From Moritella sp. F3 (GTDB lineage: Bacteria; Pseudomonadota; Gammaproteobacteria; Enterobacterales; Moritellaceae): a DNA stretch of 64,000 bases. The position numbers were made by a program, and so were the translations under genes. The notes beneath the pieces are model-generated. The model did not search any database. It was not told the origin of the DNA and saw only the letters and a list, made by a program, of their open reading frames with translations. Shown here piece after piece: positions 34,550 to 43,647 of this stretch; positions within the stretch are counted from its first letter, which is position 1, and each line of letters starts with the position of its first letter. Where the stretch lies: assembly GCF_015082335.1 (NCBI RefSeq), contig NZ_BLRL01000006.1:99928-163927 (forward strand), in the 5' to 3' direction.

Positions 34550-35449
34550 TTACTTATCTAACATTCCCAATTTCGTCATTAGTTCTTCAGTGTTCATTAC
34601 TCCCGACTCGAAAGAACCGTGGCCTGTTTTGTTATTAAGCAAGAATGACGTTGGTGTTTCCCTTACATCAAATTGAGCGGCTAAACTAACGTGCAGTTCA
34701 ACGTCCTTTAACCGCGCTTCAGTATCACAGTTCTCATACCAATCTTCAGAGTATTGCATTGCATCATCACTAGCCGCTTTCAAGCTGCGAGATGCACCCA
34801 ACGCCCCAAACATATCCGTCATTGAACTGAAATAAGCGTTAACACCTGATACTTCATTCACACATTCAGCAATGATTGCCTTTTGAATCGCTATATCTCC
34901 GTGAACCTTTTGGTTGGGTAAGTTAAGGTATGTAAAATTAACCTTGTCACCGAGTACCTTAACACTTTGTATTAATTCTGCATGATGTTGCTGGCAAAAC
35001 TCACACTCAATATCAGTAAAAATAGCTACCGTATAGTCGGCATCAGGATTGCCAATCTTTGGTCTAGCTTCTATTACTTCTAATAACTGCGGCTGACTTG
35101 CAGTTTCAGAGTTGTTTTGTTGGGTAACTGTAATTGGCGTTACGACCATGTCCGGTACATCCGGTGATGTAGAAAGGCGCGTTGTTTTATTAATGGATAC
35201 TTCTACCCTACTCGCTTGTGTGTCAATACTCGTATCATTTAATTGCTGAGACAAACTCGAAGCTGATTGCTGGGTTATCAAAGGGCTTAATAAATAAAGT
35301 GAAATGGTTACAAGGATTAGAGCGAAAACAGAAAGTGGATTAGCTATATGTTTACTGATAGTTCTTGTTGGGAAATATGAGATAACCGAAAGAACTAATG
35401 CAACCGTAGACAAGGTGATGGACACCGCCACTGCAACTTCATTGATCAT
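34550..35449 (-). CDS. DsbA-family thiol oxidoreductase, membrane-anchored, 299 aa
   Basis: Two N-terminal hydrophobic helices (about residues 5-25 and 38-58) are followed by a thioredoxin-fold domain with ECEFCQQH (CxxC, near residue 145) and a cis-Pro loop ETPTSFLLN. Length and motif fit DsbA/BdbD-like oxidoreductases that form or transfer disulphides in the periplasm. On conjugative elements such proteins help fold type IV secretion parts. AAGGTATATAAAAC precedes the ATG. Confidence 0.78.
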   Translation of the reverse strand: MINEVAVAVSITLSTVALVLSVISYFPTRTISKHIANPLSVFALILVTISLYLLSPLITQQSASSLSQQLNDTSIDTQASRVEVSINKTTRLSTSPDVPDMVVTPITVTQQNNSETASQPQLLEVIEARPKIGNPDADYTVAIFTDIECEFCQQHHAELIQSVKVLGDKVNFTYLNLPNQKVHGDIAIQKAIIAECVNEVSGVNAYFSSMTDMFGALGASRSLKAASDDAMQYSEDWYENCDTEARLKDVELHVSLAAQFDVRETPTSFLLNNKTGHGSFESGVMNTEELMTKLGMLDK

Positions 35450-35468
35450 GTTTTATATACCTTATAAT

Positions 35469-35660
35469 TTAGATCTGAATGGCCAGAGGTTTTGCTGCAT
35501 TACGAGTACCGGTCAGTCGCAATGCCGACAACATATCACTCCAATCTTTACGGCCATGTATTTTAGCTACTGCATTAAGAGCAATAGGCATGGATTCCTC
35601 ATTTTTACTGGCATATTGCCTTGCTTGATTTTTTAGTTTTTTAATTTTATGAATATCCAT
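35469..35660 (-). CDS. hypothetical helical protein, 63 aa
   Basis: AGAGGTGCAGTA precedes the ATG. The pattern ALNAVAKIHGRKDWSDMLSAL fits a short helical module found in several plasmid and bacterial proteins of unknown role. It lies 20 bases before the DsbA-like gene and is probably co-transcribed with it. Confidence 0.6.
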   Translation of the reverse strand: MDIHKIKKLKNQARQYASKNEESMPIALNAVAKIHGRKDWSDMLSALRLTGTRNAAKPLAIQI

Positions 35661-35738
35661 TACTGCACCTCTGATATTAAGTGGTTAGATTATATCAACA
35701 TCAAGAGAGCAATTGTGATTTGGCCGATTTTGGAGAAT

Positions 35739-36119
35739 TTAGGATAGTTTCATTAGCGCTTCGCGGATTAAATAATCATCAGACTGACTCTTATGATTCG
35801 GCCTTTCCTTTAACCCGTTGAGTATTTTGATGGTTGGAGCTGCAAGGCGAACCGTTCTTGATATGTTTTTTTTCGCATGTCGATTTGTACGGTTCCAGTC
35901 GAGTAACTTTAAGTAGTACTCAGAATTCAATAACCCTTTTAACTGAAGTATGTAGTGACTTTCGTCTTCATTGATATTTCCGTTACAGAGATAGGAAATT
36001 TCTGATTTCGTTATCTTATCGTTGAACTGATGAGTTTTAGTTAAGACTTTACTATCAATTTTAATTCTAATCTGAATTTTCACTAATTCGATAAGCGAAG
36101 GGTTGAATTGACGCGGCAT
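35739..36119 (-). CDS. hypothetical basic protein, 126 aa
   Basis: The ATG at 36119 (MPRQFNPSLIELV) follows AGGAATTTTA; a longer form is unlikely. The protein is basic with RTNRHAKKNISRTVRLAAPT. Divergently placed from the integrase gene over a shared 97-base region with a palindrome, so it may regulate that promoter. No family is recognised. Confidence 0.58.
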   Translation of the reverse strand: MPRQFNPSLIELVKIQIRIKIDSKVLTKTHQFNDKITKSEISYLCNGNINEDESHYILQLKGLLNSEYYLKLLDWNRTNRHAKKNISRTVRLAAPTIKILNGLKERPNHKSQSDDYLIREALMKLS

Positions 36120-36181
36120 TAAAATTCCTATGAACAACTTGTTGGTGTAACCATCTTATTGTTATATTATATAATTAATAA

Positions 36182-36194
36182 CGTTGTTACAACG
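36182..36194. promoter_or_regulatory. palindrome CGTTGTTACAACG in a divergent promoter region
   Basis: A perfect palindrome sits between the 126-aa gene and the integrase, with a similar GTTGGTGTAAC at 36141-36151. Such paired sites suit a repressor controlling both directions. Confidence 0.5.
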
Positions 36195-36215
36195 ATAAGG
36201 TAATGGGAACTAATA

Positions 36216-37166
36216 ATGAGTAGCAATACAAAACAATTATCAGTGATTAATAATGGTATCGCTACAGTCGCAAACTTAACCATTAATCCCGCATCTGCCT
36301 ATTTGCTAAGCCTTCGATCTAAATCAAGTCGAAAAAAAATGGGTTACAACCTGAATAATATTGCGAGATTAGTCGGCTATTCCGACATGAACGACTGCGA
36401 CTGGGGAGCTATTAGACGTCAACACGTACAAGTTATTATTGATCTATTCATTGAAGCTGGTCGAGAGCCTAACACCATAAATACAAACCTTGCCGCAATA
36501 AAAGGTGTCGCTTATGAAGCTTGGTGTATGGAACTTATGGACACGACTGCCTATCAACACATAAAATCAATCAAAAGTGTGAAAGGTGAACGGCTACCGA
36601 AAGGTCGGTGCTTAGAAGCATTTGAAGTGAAAGCATTATTCGCAGTTTGTGACGAGGACGATAGCAGTAAAGGACTCAGAGATGGCGCAATATTCGGTGT
36701 TCTATTAGGTTGCGGCCTGCGTCGAGGAGAAATAGTGGCATTGACAATGGACAAGATCAATTGGCGAGATGGTGCTATTAGAGTTGTTGGTAAGGGTAAT
36801 AAAGAAAGGTTAGCTTTCATGCCCGATGGAACTGCTAGAAGATTGGAAAAGTGGATAGAAGAAGTCCGTGGTGACAGTGAAGGTACAATAATAACCCGTA
36901 TCCGTCGTCACGATGATGTGACCCTCGATTCTATTGGCGATCAAGCAATCTATACGATCTTGAAAACAAGGGCTATGCAAGCTGGGATCGAGGATGTCGC
37001 TCCGCACGATCTAAGACGCACATTCGCAAACAACCTGCTTGATAATAAGGTTGAAATAATGACAGTAAGTAAAATGTTAGGTCATGCAAGTGTCGTTACT
37101 ACGCAGATTTATATCAGAATTAAAGATGAAAAAATGAAAATTGCCAGTCAAGGACTTGTAATCTAA
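36216..37166 (+). CDS. tyrosine recombinase (XerC/D-like), 316 aa
   Basis: A compact recombinase with an N-terminal SAM-like core-binding region and a catalytic domain: Arg in GCGLRRGEI (near 168), Lys in GKGNKERL, HDLRRTF (HxxR, near 263), GHASVVTT (near 288) and Tyr in QIYIRI (near 298). Size and spacing match XerC/XerD and integron-like or plasmid resolvase recombinases. ATG follows GGGAACTAATA. Likely jobs are multimer resolution or integration; no att site was identified. Confidence 0.85.
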   Translation: MSSNTKQLSVINNGIATVANLTINPASAYLLSLRSKSSRKKMGYNLNNIARLVGYSDMNDCDWGAIRRQHVQVIIDLFIEAGREPNTINTNLAAIKGVAYEAWCMELMDTTAYQHIKSIKSVKGERLPKGRCLEAFEVKALFAVCDEDDSSKGLRDGAIFGVLLGCGLRRGEIVALTMDKINWRDGAIRVVGKGNKERLAFMPDGTARRLEKWIEEVRGDSEGTIITRIRRHDDVTLDSIGDQAIYTILKTRAMQAGIEDVAPHDLRRTFANNLLDNKVEIMTVSKMLGHASVVTTQIYIRIKDEKMKIASQGLVI

Positions 37167-37462
37167 ATTAAACCTATTTAAGCTTGAAGCATAATCAAAG
37201 CATGCTTCAGGCTAAAAGCATTTAAAGCCTCACTTCTAATCTCATATTAACATCTAAATAATTACCTCTGTGACGTCGTCACGAACTCAATATATTTCAA
37301 CCAACAGATATGTATATTTATTTGTAGTAACTAATGTTCCTGCAAATTGATTGTGCACATCTGTTTGTGTGATCTTTTATCACCAAATATCGTAACAGGC
37401 TATCCAGCGATAAGTGCAATTGCACTGCCTCACTTCCAACCTATCCTATTAAGGAATTCAAA
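37156..37462 (+). promoter_or_regulatory. structured leader, copy 8
   Basis: PK1: ATGCTT 37202-37207 with AAGCAT 37216-37221, AGGCT 37209-37213 with AGCCT 37226-37230, then CACTT. A TTGTAA (37156) or a later CATAAT (near 37190) may give the promoter. Palindrome GTGACGTCGTCAC 37270-37282. CTGTTTG and hairpin GTGAT/ATCAC. PK2: TATCG 37388-37392 with CGATA 37408-37412, AGGC 37397-37400 with GCCT 37427-37430, inner hairpin AGTGCAATTGCACT, end CACTTCCAA. Confidence 0.85.
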
Positions 37463-38893
37463 ATGACCACAGAGCACATGGTTCAAGTTAACGTACCTGG
37501 TAATCTAGGAAGCAAACGTCTTAAAGTTATTAACCCAACAGGTGAAGGCCGCAGAAAAATTCAAATCTCTACCAACCTACTGCCTCTTTTTGGTTTTGAA
37601 GCTAACACCAAAGTAACAGAACGAAGCCTTGGTTTAGGTAAAGGTTATGTTATTGAACCGGCAAAAAACTTTCCGTTTAAAAACGTTAAGAAAATTTATT
37701 CACGCACTTATAAGCGTCGACGTAACAACCCTTTTGAAACCGTTTCAGAAACCACGTCTAAAAAAGTCTTAGACGACTCAATTCCTTTATCAACGCTGAT
37801 AGTTCATGTGACACTTATGCAAGACCGTATCATTGTGAAACCGATGATGAATAAAGCGTTTGAGCGTGTTTCACAAATTTTAAATGCAAAAGATCCACTG
37901 ACTGTGTTCGCTGCCTGTACTTCAGGTATAGACGCTCACGCATCTGTGAAAGCTGGGTTTAAAATTACAAGTGTGCTTGAGTTTAGACCTCAAGAGAGCA
38001 GAGATAAACGAGATCTAACTGAAACTGGCGCTTTAACGGCGTTGGCCAATCTTGAGATCGATAACTTGTTTAATGAAGATATCGGTGAGGTGTCGACTGA
38101 TTACCTTGCTTGGGCAACCAAAAACAATCCAGCTAGTGTCTTCACTTTGTCTCTGCAATGCGATGAATTTTCTGTGGCAAAATCAAAATCACTTAAAGAA
38201 AAATCGCTTACTGACTTAAGTTCGACTCTCGATATGGCATACGACGGTCTTAGACTAATCGAGAAGTTACAATTTCCGATTGTCTTGCTAGAACAAGTAC
38301 CTGGCTTTAGTTCGTCACCAATAGGCCGCATGTGGGATCTTCGCTTGCGTCGTATGGGCTATCAAACACATGAAGCACTGATCGATGCAAGAGACCATGA
38401 TGGTTGCACTTCTAGAAAACGATTCTTTCATTTAGCAACCAGTTTACCGGTTGAGTTTAACTGGCCTGAATCAAAAGAAAGAAGTGACAAAACTATCTTT
38501 GAAAGATTCATTGCACACCGCATGAATGAGTTCCGAGATATAACACACACGAGCAGTATGAAAAAAGGCATTGAAACAGGCCGCTTACGTATCATTAATA
38601 GTGAAAGTAAGTGGAGTCCATCGGTACTTAAGAGTCAAAGTCGTCAGGCAAAGGACAGTGTAGTAATTCAAAAAGACACTGGTGAAATACTTTTCCCTGA
38701 TTTACCTCTGTTACAGACACTGATGGGAATACCTGAAGAGTTTAACTTTAACGCGGTTAATTCTGAGCAGTGCTCAGAGCAGATCGGCCAAGCCGTTGAT
38801 TATCCGTTATATAATATGATCATGATGAAGATTAAAGATCACATTAATAACTTTTTAGCTGTTAGTAATTCAAAACCAGCTATGGCTTGCTAA
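37463..38893 (+). CDS. C5-cytosine methyltransferase-like protein, 476 aa
   Basis: The methyltransferase core starts near residue 150: FAACTSGIDAHASVKAGF (motif I), LSLQCDEFS (motif IV region near 228, where the usual PC is QC), LLEQVPGF (motif VI, EQV in place of ENV), SRKRFFHLA (motif VIII) and SEQIGQAVDYPLYN (motif X). The catalytic Cys is present but the preceding Pro is lost, so activity is uncertain. A 150-residue N-terminal extension contains basic YKRRRNNPF. Behind leader copy 8. Confidence 0.72.
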   Translation: MTTEHMVQVNVPGNLGSKRLKVINPTGEGRRKIQISTNLLPLFGFEANTKVTERSLGLGKGYVIEPAKNFPFKNVKKIYSRTYKRRRNNPFETVSETTSKKVLDDSIPLSTLIVHVTLMQDRIIVKPMMNKAFERVSQILNAKDPLTVFAACTSGIDAHASVKAGFKITSVLEFRPQESRDKRDLTETGALTALANLEIDNLFNEDIGEVSTDYLAWATKNNPASVFTLSLQCDEFSVAKSKSLKEKSLTDLSSTLDMAYDGLRLIEKLQFPIVLLEQVPGFSSSPIGRMWDLRLRRMGYQTHEALIDARDHDGCTSRKRFFHLATSLPVEFNWPESKERSDKTIFERFIAHRMNEFRDITHTSSMKKGIETGRLRIINSESKWSPSVLKSQSRQAKDSVVIQKDTGEILFPDLPLLQTLMGIPEEFNFNAVNSEQCSEQIGQAVDYPLYNMIMMKIKDHINNFLAVSNSKPAMAC

Positions 38894-38921
38894 ACCCCGC
38901 CCCCTTTCATTGGGGGTTTTA
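38893..38921 (+). terminator. terminator-like hairpin
   Basis: AACCCC-CCCCC pairs with GGGGGTT and is followed by TTACTTTCAAC. It overlaps the methyltransferase stop. Confidence 0.55.
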
Positions 38922-39046
38922 CTTTCAACACTTAATCCACACTCATATATTGCGATGTTATCTTTATGTCGCATATCACTACAAACCAACCAACATCGGT
39001 GCATTAGCACCAGTCTACTACCAACCCATCCAATCAAGGATTATTA

Positions 39047-40717
39047 ATGACATATCAACTAGATTTGCTAATAGATAACGTCATATCTATTGACGCAAAA
39101 AACAAACCGGTATTAATTATTGGTTGCTCTGCAGCTAAAACCGGCGGTACTAAACCTGCTTTTGATTTATACGACGGCACGATGTATCAGCTGATACGAT
39201 CAAATCTGCCCGACATACACAAACACTTCATCGTGCTTATTCTAAGCGCTAAACATGGCCTTATTGGGGCACATGATATGATAAATGACTATGACTTGAA
39301 GATGCCGAGTAGAAAAAAGGAATCTGAAATCTCTGTTTTTGCCGAGAAACACAAAAACACCATGAGAAAGATTACGGAACTGGCCAATGAAGACCGGTCA
39401 ATATATACCGTATTAAGCAACGATTATTTATGTTGCTTTGATAAAATGGTAAGAATAGCCACACTTAAGAAATTCAAGTCGCACTACGTGTCACGCGGGC
39501 ACTCAGGTATTGGCGTGCTACGAGGACGGCTAAATAAGATTCTTAGTACAGTGCGTGCACCTACACCGAAAACAGTGTTATACCGGTCTGGTCTTGCGAA
39601 TGCTGATGAGTTTATCGGTTTAGCAAAAGCCCGTGCAAACCTTGGGTTTTCACTGGCTTATGTAAATCAACAGAAACAAAACCACTTACTCAAGATTGGT
39701 TTAGAATCATTGGCATCAGGCAAGGACCTATTTGTTGATAATGGAATTATAACCAAAATTGGCAAGGGTGAATTTGTTGATGTACCGAGTGTTCTTGATA
39801 TGTATGTTTCAATTATCAATAGCCTACCGGAAGGTGCATCTAAGAAAATGGCTATTGTTATACCTGACAACCCCCTAGATTCAGCGGGATCTCTGGATAT
39901 TGTTCGAGAAAACAAGGAGGTCATAACTTGGTTGTCACACCGTGCAGATGTGATATTACCCGTACATAAATTCGGTGTTGATATTGCAGAGCATGCATTG
40001 GCAATGATGGAAGCGTTAAATTTTCCAGATGTTCGATTAGGGATACCCTGTAAAAAGGCCCTAAAAACAGAAACCGAATCTATTGATATTCAATTAAGTT
40101 TGAGTGAAATTGAGGTGCTATATTCTCTAAAGAACGACAAGGGTCAACCACTGTTCAAAAAAGCGCATTTTTTTGCCTTAACCGAATACAGCCGCGGTAA
40201 CCTGCTTAAACAAAGAGAGTTACTTAGTGCCATGTATGACGTAACAATTAGTGCTGATGGATGCAGGACAACCGCAATCATGGGTAACGAGTTAACGTCT
40301 GATCGCATTGGTTCTCGAACCATGAGGGCAATCCGTAAAGAAGTGGTACTTGATAGACTACAAAAAGATCCAAATTATTTATTTCATCTTGTTGAGAATG
40401 AGTACGACGCTCCATTGGTATATGAGCGAGTGCTTGACTTGATTAATACTGATGTACGTGAGTTTATAACAATATGGAACGAAGTAATGGATAATCACTG
40501 GTCTATAGCCATCGATGATAATGAAAGCGATGAAGAATTGACTTTATATTGTGAGGATCTGTTCATCAACTTCCCACGCATTGTAGAACAGGAAATGCTT
40601 GATCGTTTGAAAAAGTATTTTTGGTCTTTGTTCTCCAAGCCAGAGTTTGAACCGAGTAACCGTGATAAACGCATAGAAACGTTTGTTCGTCTGTTTTCAA
40701 ATAAGACAGCTGCGTAA
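39047..40717 (+). CDS. DUF6884 / DpdA-like (TGT-fold) protein, 556 aa
   Basis: Residues about 20-130 resemble DUF6884: LIIGCSAAKTGG, FDLYDGTMYQL, LILSAKHGLI and YDLKMPSRK. From about 180 the sequence (LFVDNGIITKIG, MAIVIPDNPLDSAGSLDIV, VILPVHKFGVDIAEHALAMM) fits a TIM-barrel like phage/plasmid DpdA, the tRNA-guanine-transglycosylase relative that inserts 7-deazaguanine bases into DNA. The family link is my pattern match, not a computed one. No preQ0-synthesis genes were seen here. ATG follows AAGGATTATTA; the gene is about 150 bases downstream of the methyltransferase. Confidence 0.6.
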   Translation: MTYQLDLLIDNVISIDAKNKPVLIIGCSAAKTGGTKPAFDLYDGTMYQLIRSNLPDIHKHFIVLILSAKHGLIGAHDMINDYDLKMPSRKKESEISVFAEKHKNTMRKITELANEDRSIYTVLSNDYLCCFDKMVRIATLKKFKSHYVSRGHSGIGVLRGRLNKILSTVRAPTPKTVLYRSGLANADEFIGLAKARANLGFSLAYVNQQKQNHLLKIGLESLASGKDLFVDNGIITKIGKGEFVDVPSVLDMYVSIINSLPEGASKKMAIVIPDNPLDSAGSLDIVRENKEVITWLSHRADVILPVHKFGVDIAEHALAMMEALNFPDVRLGIPCKKALKTETESIDIQLSLSEIEVLYSLKNDKGQPLFKKAHFFALTEYSRGNLLKQRELLSAMYDVTISADGCRTTAIMGNELTSDRIGSRTMRAIRKEVVLDRLQKDPNYLFHLVENEYDAPLVYERVLDLINTDVREFITIWNEVMDNHWSIAIDDNESDEELTLYCEDLFINFPRIVEQEMLDRLKKYFWSLFSKPEFEPSNRDKRIETFVRLFSNKTAA

Positions 40718-40798
40718 GTAAAAATGGTCCCCTCTTAGTGAGGGGCCATCTCCTTCACATAATATCGATAAATTAAAATGAATATCAATGGGAAATAA

Positions 40799-41114
40799 TT
40801 GATTAACCGATAGAAATACTCTAATCTACTTAAATACGTGCAAAGGCTTGGCACGTTGTAAAGCCTCACTTCCAATAATAAATCTATCTTTAGTACCACT
40901 TCAAACAACTGTGACGTCGTCACACTCTTAATCATTGCACGATATTCAGCTATACATATTTCCCCTATCCCAGTCATCAAATGATTGTGTATACCTGTTT
41001 TTCGTGGTCTTTTCGATCACCTAACTGTCGTTACCGGCTAATCAATCGACAAATGCATTTTGCATAGCCTACTTTCAACTCGCCTTATTAAGGCAATTCA
41101 ATGGAATATTAAAC
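40799..41114 (+). promoter_or_regulatory. structured leader, copy 9
   Basis: Promoter TTGATT (40799-40804), 17-base spacer, TAATCT (40822-40827). PK1: ACGTGC 40836-40841 with GCACGT 40851-40856, AGGCTT 40844-40849 with AAGCCT 40861-40866. Palindrome GTGACGTCGTCAC 40911-40923. CTGTTTT and hairpin GTGGT/GATCAC. PK2: GTCG 41027-41030 with CGAC 41047-41050, GGCT 41036-41039 with AGCC 41066-41069, inner hairpin ATGCA/TGCAT, end TACTTTCAA. Confidence 0.88.
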
Positions 41115-41636
41115 ATGACTACAACACTTGATTATTCAATAACAAATCAATCTCAAAACCTATGCGATAACAATGATGAAATTGCAATTGTAGACAGCTA
41201 CCCATTACATAACGTAGTTGAAATCAATAAAAATGAGCATTGTCTTATGATAAGCCTGCCTGGCTTTAATGAAGATGATCTCAAAATCACTACTCGCCTA
41301 TCAGAACTTAACGAAATAGAAGTTGTTGTTAAGGGCACGCCACCTAAAACTATGTGCACCTCTAAAACTAGTGTTTTACACAAACAGTTCGATATCAAAA
41401 AGTTTGAGAAAGTTTACAAACTACTACCGTTCATGCAGGTCAGTTCTATCGAGATTACTAACGGCATACTGGGTATTTTCTTTAGTAAATTTGAACCGTT
41501 AGGCCTTGGGGCGCTGCAGTTTGATAGTAAAATAAAACAAAAAGCAAATAAGGTTGTACAAGTAGCTACAGTGTCAGCTACAAGTGCTGAAAAAATTGCA
41601 AAACCTGTGAAAACAAAGACTGCGACTAAAGGGTAA
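41115..41636 (+). CDS. Hsp20 / IbpA-like small heat-shock protein, 173 aa
   Basis: The alpha-crystallin domain spans about residues 30-130: YPLHNVVEINKNEHCLMIS, LPGFNEDDLKIT, NEIEVVVKG, KQFDIKKFEKVYKLLPFM and ITNGILGIFF, matching IbpA in order. Such proteins hold unfolded clients for ClpB/DnaK. The usual C-terminal IxI anchor is not seen; instead a Lys/Ala/Thr-rich tail follows, so oligomer assembly may differ. Sole gene behind leader copy 9 and followed by a terminator. Confidence 0.78.
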   Translation: MTTTLDYSITNQSQNLCDNNDEIAIVDSYPLHNVVEINKNEHCLMISLPGFNEDDLKITTRLSELNEIEVVVKGTPPKTMCTSKTSVLHKQFDIKKFEKVYKLLPFMQVSSIEITNGILGIFFSKFEPLGLGALQFDSKIKQKANKVVQVATVSATSAEKIAKPVKTKTATKG

Positions 41637-41656
41637 GCGCCAGTCCGTACAACAAC

Positions 41657-41692
41657 CAAACCACCGATAACATTTTTCGGTGGTTTTTTTCC
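41657..41692 (+). terminator. Rho-independent terminator
   Basis: ACCACCGA pairs with TCGGTGGT, followed by a run of T. A second CCACTA/TAGTGG hairpin with T run lies at 41800-41834. Confidence 0.85.
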
Positions 41693-41941
41693 AAACTTAA
41701 GATTAAATCTAGGAATAAATACCAACGACATCACAAATCGGCAAAACCACACAACAATAAAATACTTTGGCATTATAACTCTGTTGTGTTTTATTTTGGC
41801 CACTAGCGTATTTAATGTTAGTGGTATTTTTTACACGCTTCATTGTCAATTCAAGGTATTGAAATTCGTTGTATAACGCCGCATGACGCATACACTATTC
41901 TTCATAATCAGCAATTACACCTTTCAGTGAAAAGGTTTGAT

Positions 41942-42595
41942 ATGATGAACGATTGCTCATCATTGATAAGGCCTCAGATTATGAATAAACATTTCACTAA
42001 AATGAACCCTCTCGATTTACAGAATATTCAGGCTCGTATATGTCGAGATACAATGTCACTATCCAACCTTGAGCTGACGGGTTTATTCATAAAACCACCT
42101 CCAGTTGAGGATGAAATATCAATGTTGATCGATAAGATATGTCAATTCAAATTTAGTCAAAAAGACGACTTTATTTCTTTTATATCACTTGTTTTTACTG
42201 AACCTTATCTCAGCAAGATTCACACATGGGGTAGAGCCGTAGCCTCGAGAAAAAAAGCTGAAATGAGTGGTGCAGATGTCACCAAGGCCACATTAACAGA
42301 TATCGCCGATATCAAACTTGCATTAAAACAAAATGAAGGCGATTCAATGACCGTACCAGAGATTATTGAATTAGCTATTAAAAATCTAAAATCTGAAATC
42401 GTTACCGAGAGGCAAGTAGCAATAAAGAAATTACCCTACATAAAAGACAAGAATTTATTTAAGGCAACAAGCCTCTACCTTTGGCTGGTGTTTGAACAGC
42501 GCGTTCCTAAAGATAAAGCTAAAAAGATAAGTATGAACAAACACGGTGTTACGATTAATAAGTTCGAAAAGTTAATTGCAATCACTGAGAGCTAG
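41942..42595 (+). CDS. hypothetical protein, about 217 aa
   Basis: The ATG at 41942 after AAAAGGTTTGAT is chosen; a TTG 33 codons earlier gives a longer form. The C-terminal half is basic (LYLWLVFEQRVPKDKAKKISMNKHG). No family is recognised. Followed by a - strand gene. Confidence 0.55.
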   Translation: MMNDCSSLIRPQIMNKHFTKMNPLDLQNIQARICRDTMSLSNLELTGLFIKPPPVEDEISMLIDKICQFKFSQKDDFISFISLVFTEPYLSKIHTWGRAVASRKKAEMSGADVTKATLTDIADIKLALKQNEGDSMTVPEIIELAIKNLKSEIVTERQVAIKKLPYIKDKNLFKATSLYLWLVFEQRVPKDKAKKISMNKHGVTINKFEKLIAITES

Positions 42596-42776
42596 GGTAT
42601 TAACATTAAATGCCTGCAAGCAAACTAATTAAATATTTAGTTTGAATTAGGATGATCGACATAAATATTTCGAAGTCTGATGAATATATTTTACGTATAC
42701 TTAAACTGAAATAACCAACCTAACCAATATTCCACATTTGGTTTTTCGCGAAACTATTAAACTAAAGTACATTAAT

Positions 42777-43280
42777 TTAGTGTAACTTACGTCCTAATGT
42801 AACAGTCCTTTTCTCCCAGCTATAAAATGCCCTTTCCATGATACAGTTTATTATTTCATTGGCTTCTGATCTAAACTTTTGTATTTGCACCGCCAAAACA
42901 CAATTTTGTTCTATAATAAAATTCCTATAAATTACACATGCAAATACTAAAACGTCGTCAAAGACAATCTTCTGAATAAAATCATCAACACAGTTACTAA
43001 TCTCACTCACTGAACCAGCAATTACAACTGCACTATCTTCTAACTTTATCATTGGAAAGTAAAAAGATGCTGGTAATGATAAATTGAAGGTGGTTAATTT
43101 CCTTTTAATTAGATTGGCTTTAACTTCATTAACAATACTGCTTCCATTAATATCAGGCGCAACATCATCAATCTGCAAACAAAAAACATCTACTATTTCA
43201 TTTAAATGAAACTGTAAATCTTGGATCATAACACTTAGAAGTACATCAGATACTTGGTCAACCATAGGTTTGTTAGTCAC
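42777..43280 (-). CDS. hypothetical protein, 167 aa
   Basis: GTG start at 43280 with GCAGGGTAATT in front. The protein is rich in Val, Ile and Asp (DVLLSVMIQDLQFHLNEIVDV) and has a basic C-terminus. No membrane helix is clear. No family is recognised. Confidence 0.55.
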   Translation of the reverse strand: MTNKPMVDQVSDVLLSVMIQDLQFHLNEIVDVFCLQIDDVAPDINGSSIVNEVKANLIKRKLTTFNLSLPASFYFPMIKLEDSAVVIAGSVSEISNCVDDFIQKIVFDDVLVFACVIYRNFIIEQNCVLAVQIQKFRSEANEIINCIMERAFYSWEKRTVTLGRKLH

Positions 43281-43647
43281 AATTACCCTGCTCTCTCATT
43301 TTAATATAAGAATTAGTTTTCTCTATTACAAATTAGTTCAATCTGACCATGATTATTAAATAAACTGACAACATAAAAACTAATGTGTAGCAACGTCTTA
43401 AGAATGACCGTCGCATTCTATTTAAGGCTTTATAATATAACATAAAATATGCATATCTATTTTAAATTAACATTAGATTAATCATAATCAACTGACATTT
43501 TTCAAATATCATCCCCTCCAAACAATTATGGGATCTGCGTCCCGTATTTATATTTTTAGAATCAGCGTAATCTACAGAATCAGCCAAAGCACACTTCAAA
43601 ATTAATTATTGATATGATGAATCAAACAATACTTAAATGACGATGAT
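43281..43647. other. non-coding stretch, probable divergent promoters
   Basis: No gene. AT-rich sequence between a - strand gene and the UvrD-type helicase, with a GGGA-TCTGCG-TCCC hairpin near 43532. Probably holds both promoters. Confidence 0.45.

Noticed and set aside
38887..39078. 63-aa frame after the methyltransferase
   Set aside because: It overlaps the terminator hairpin and the start of the next gene, and has no ribosome binding site.
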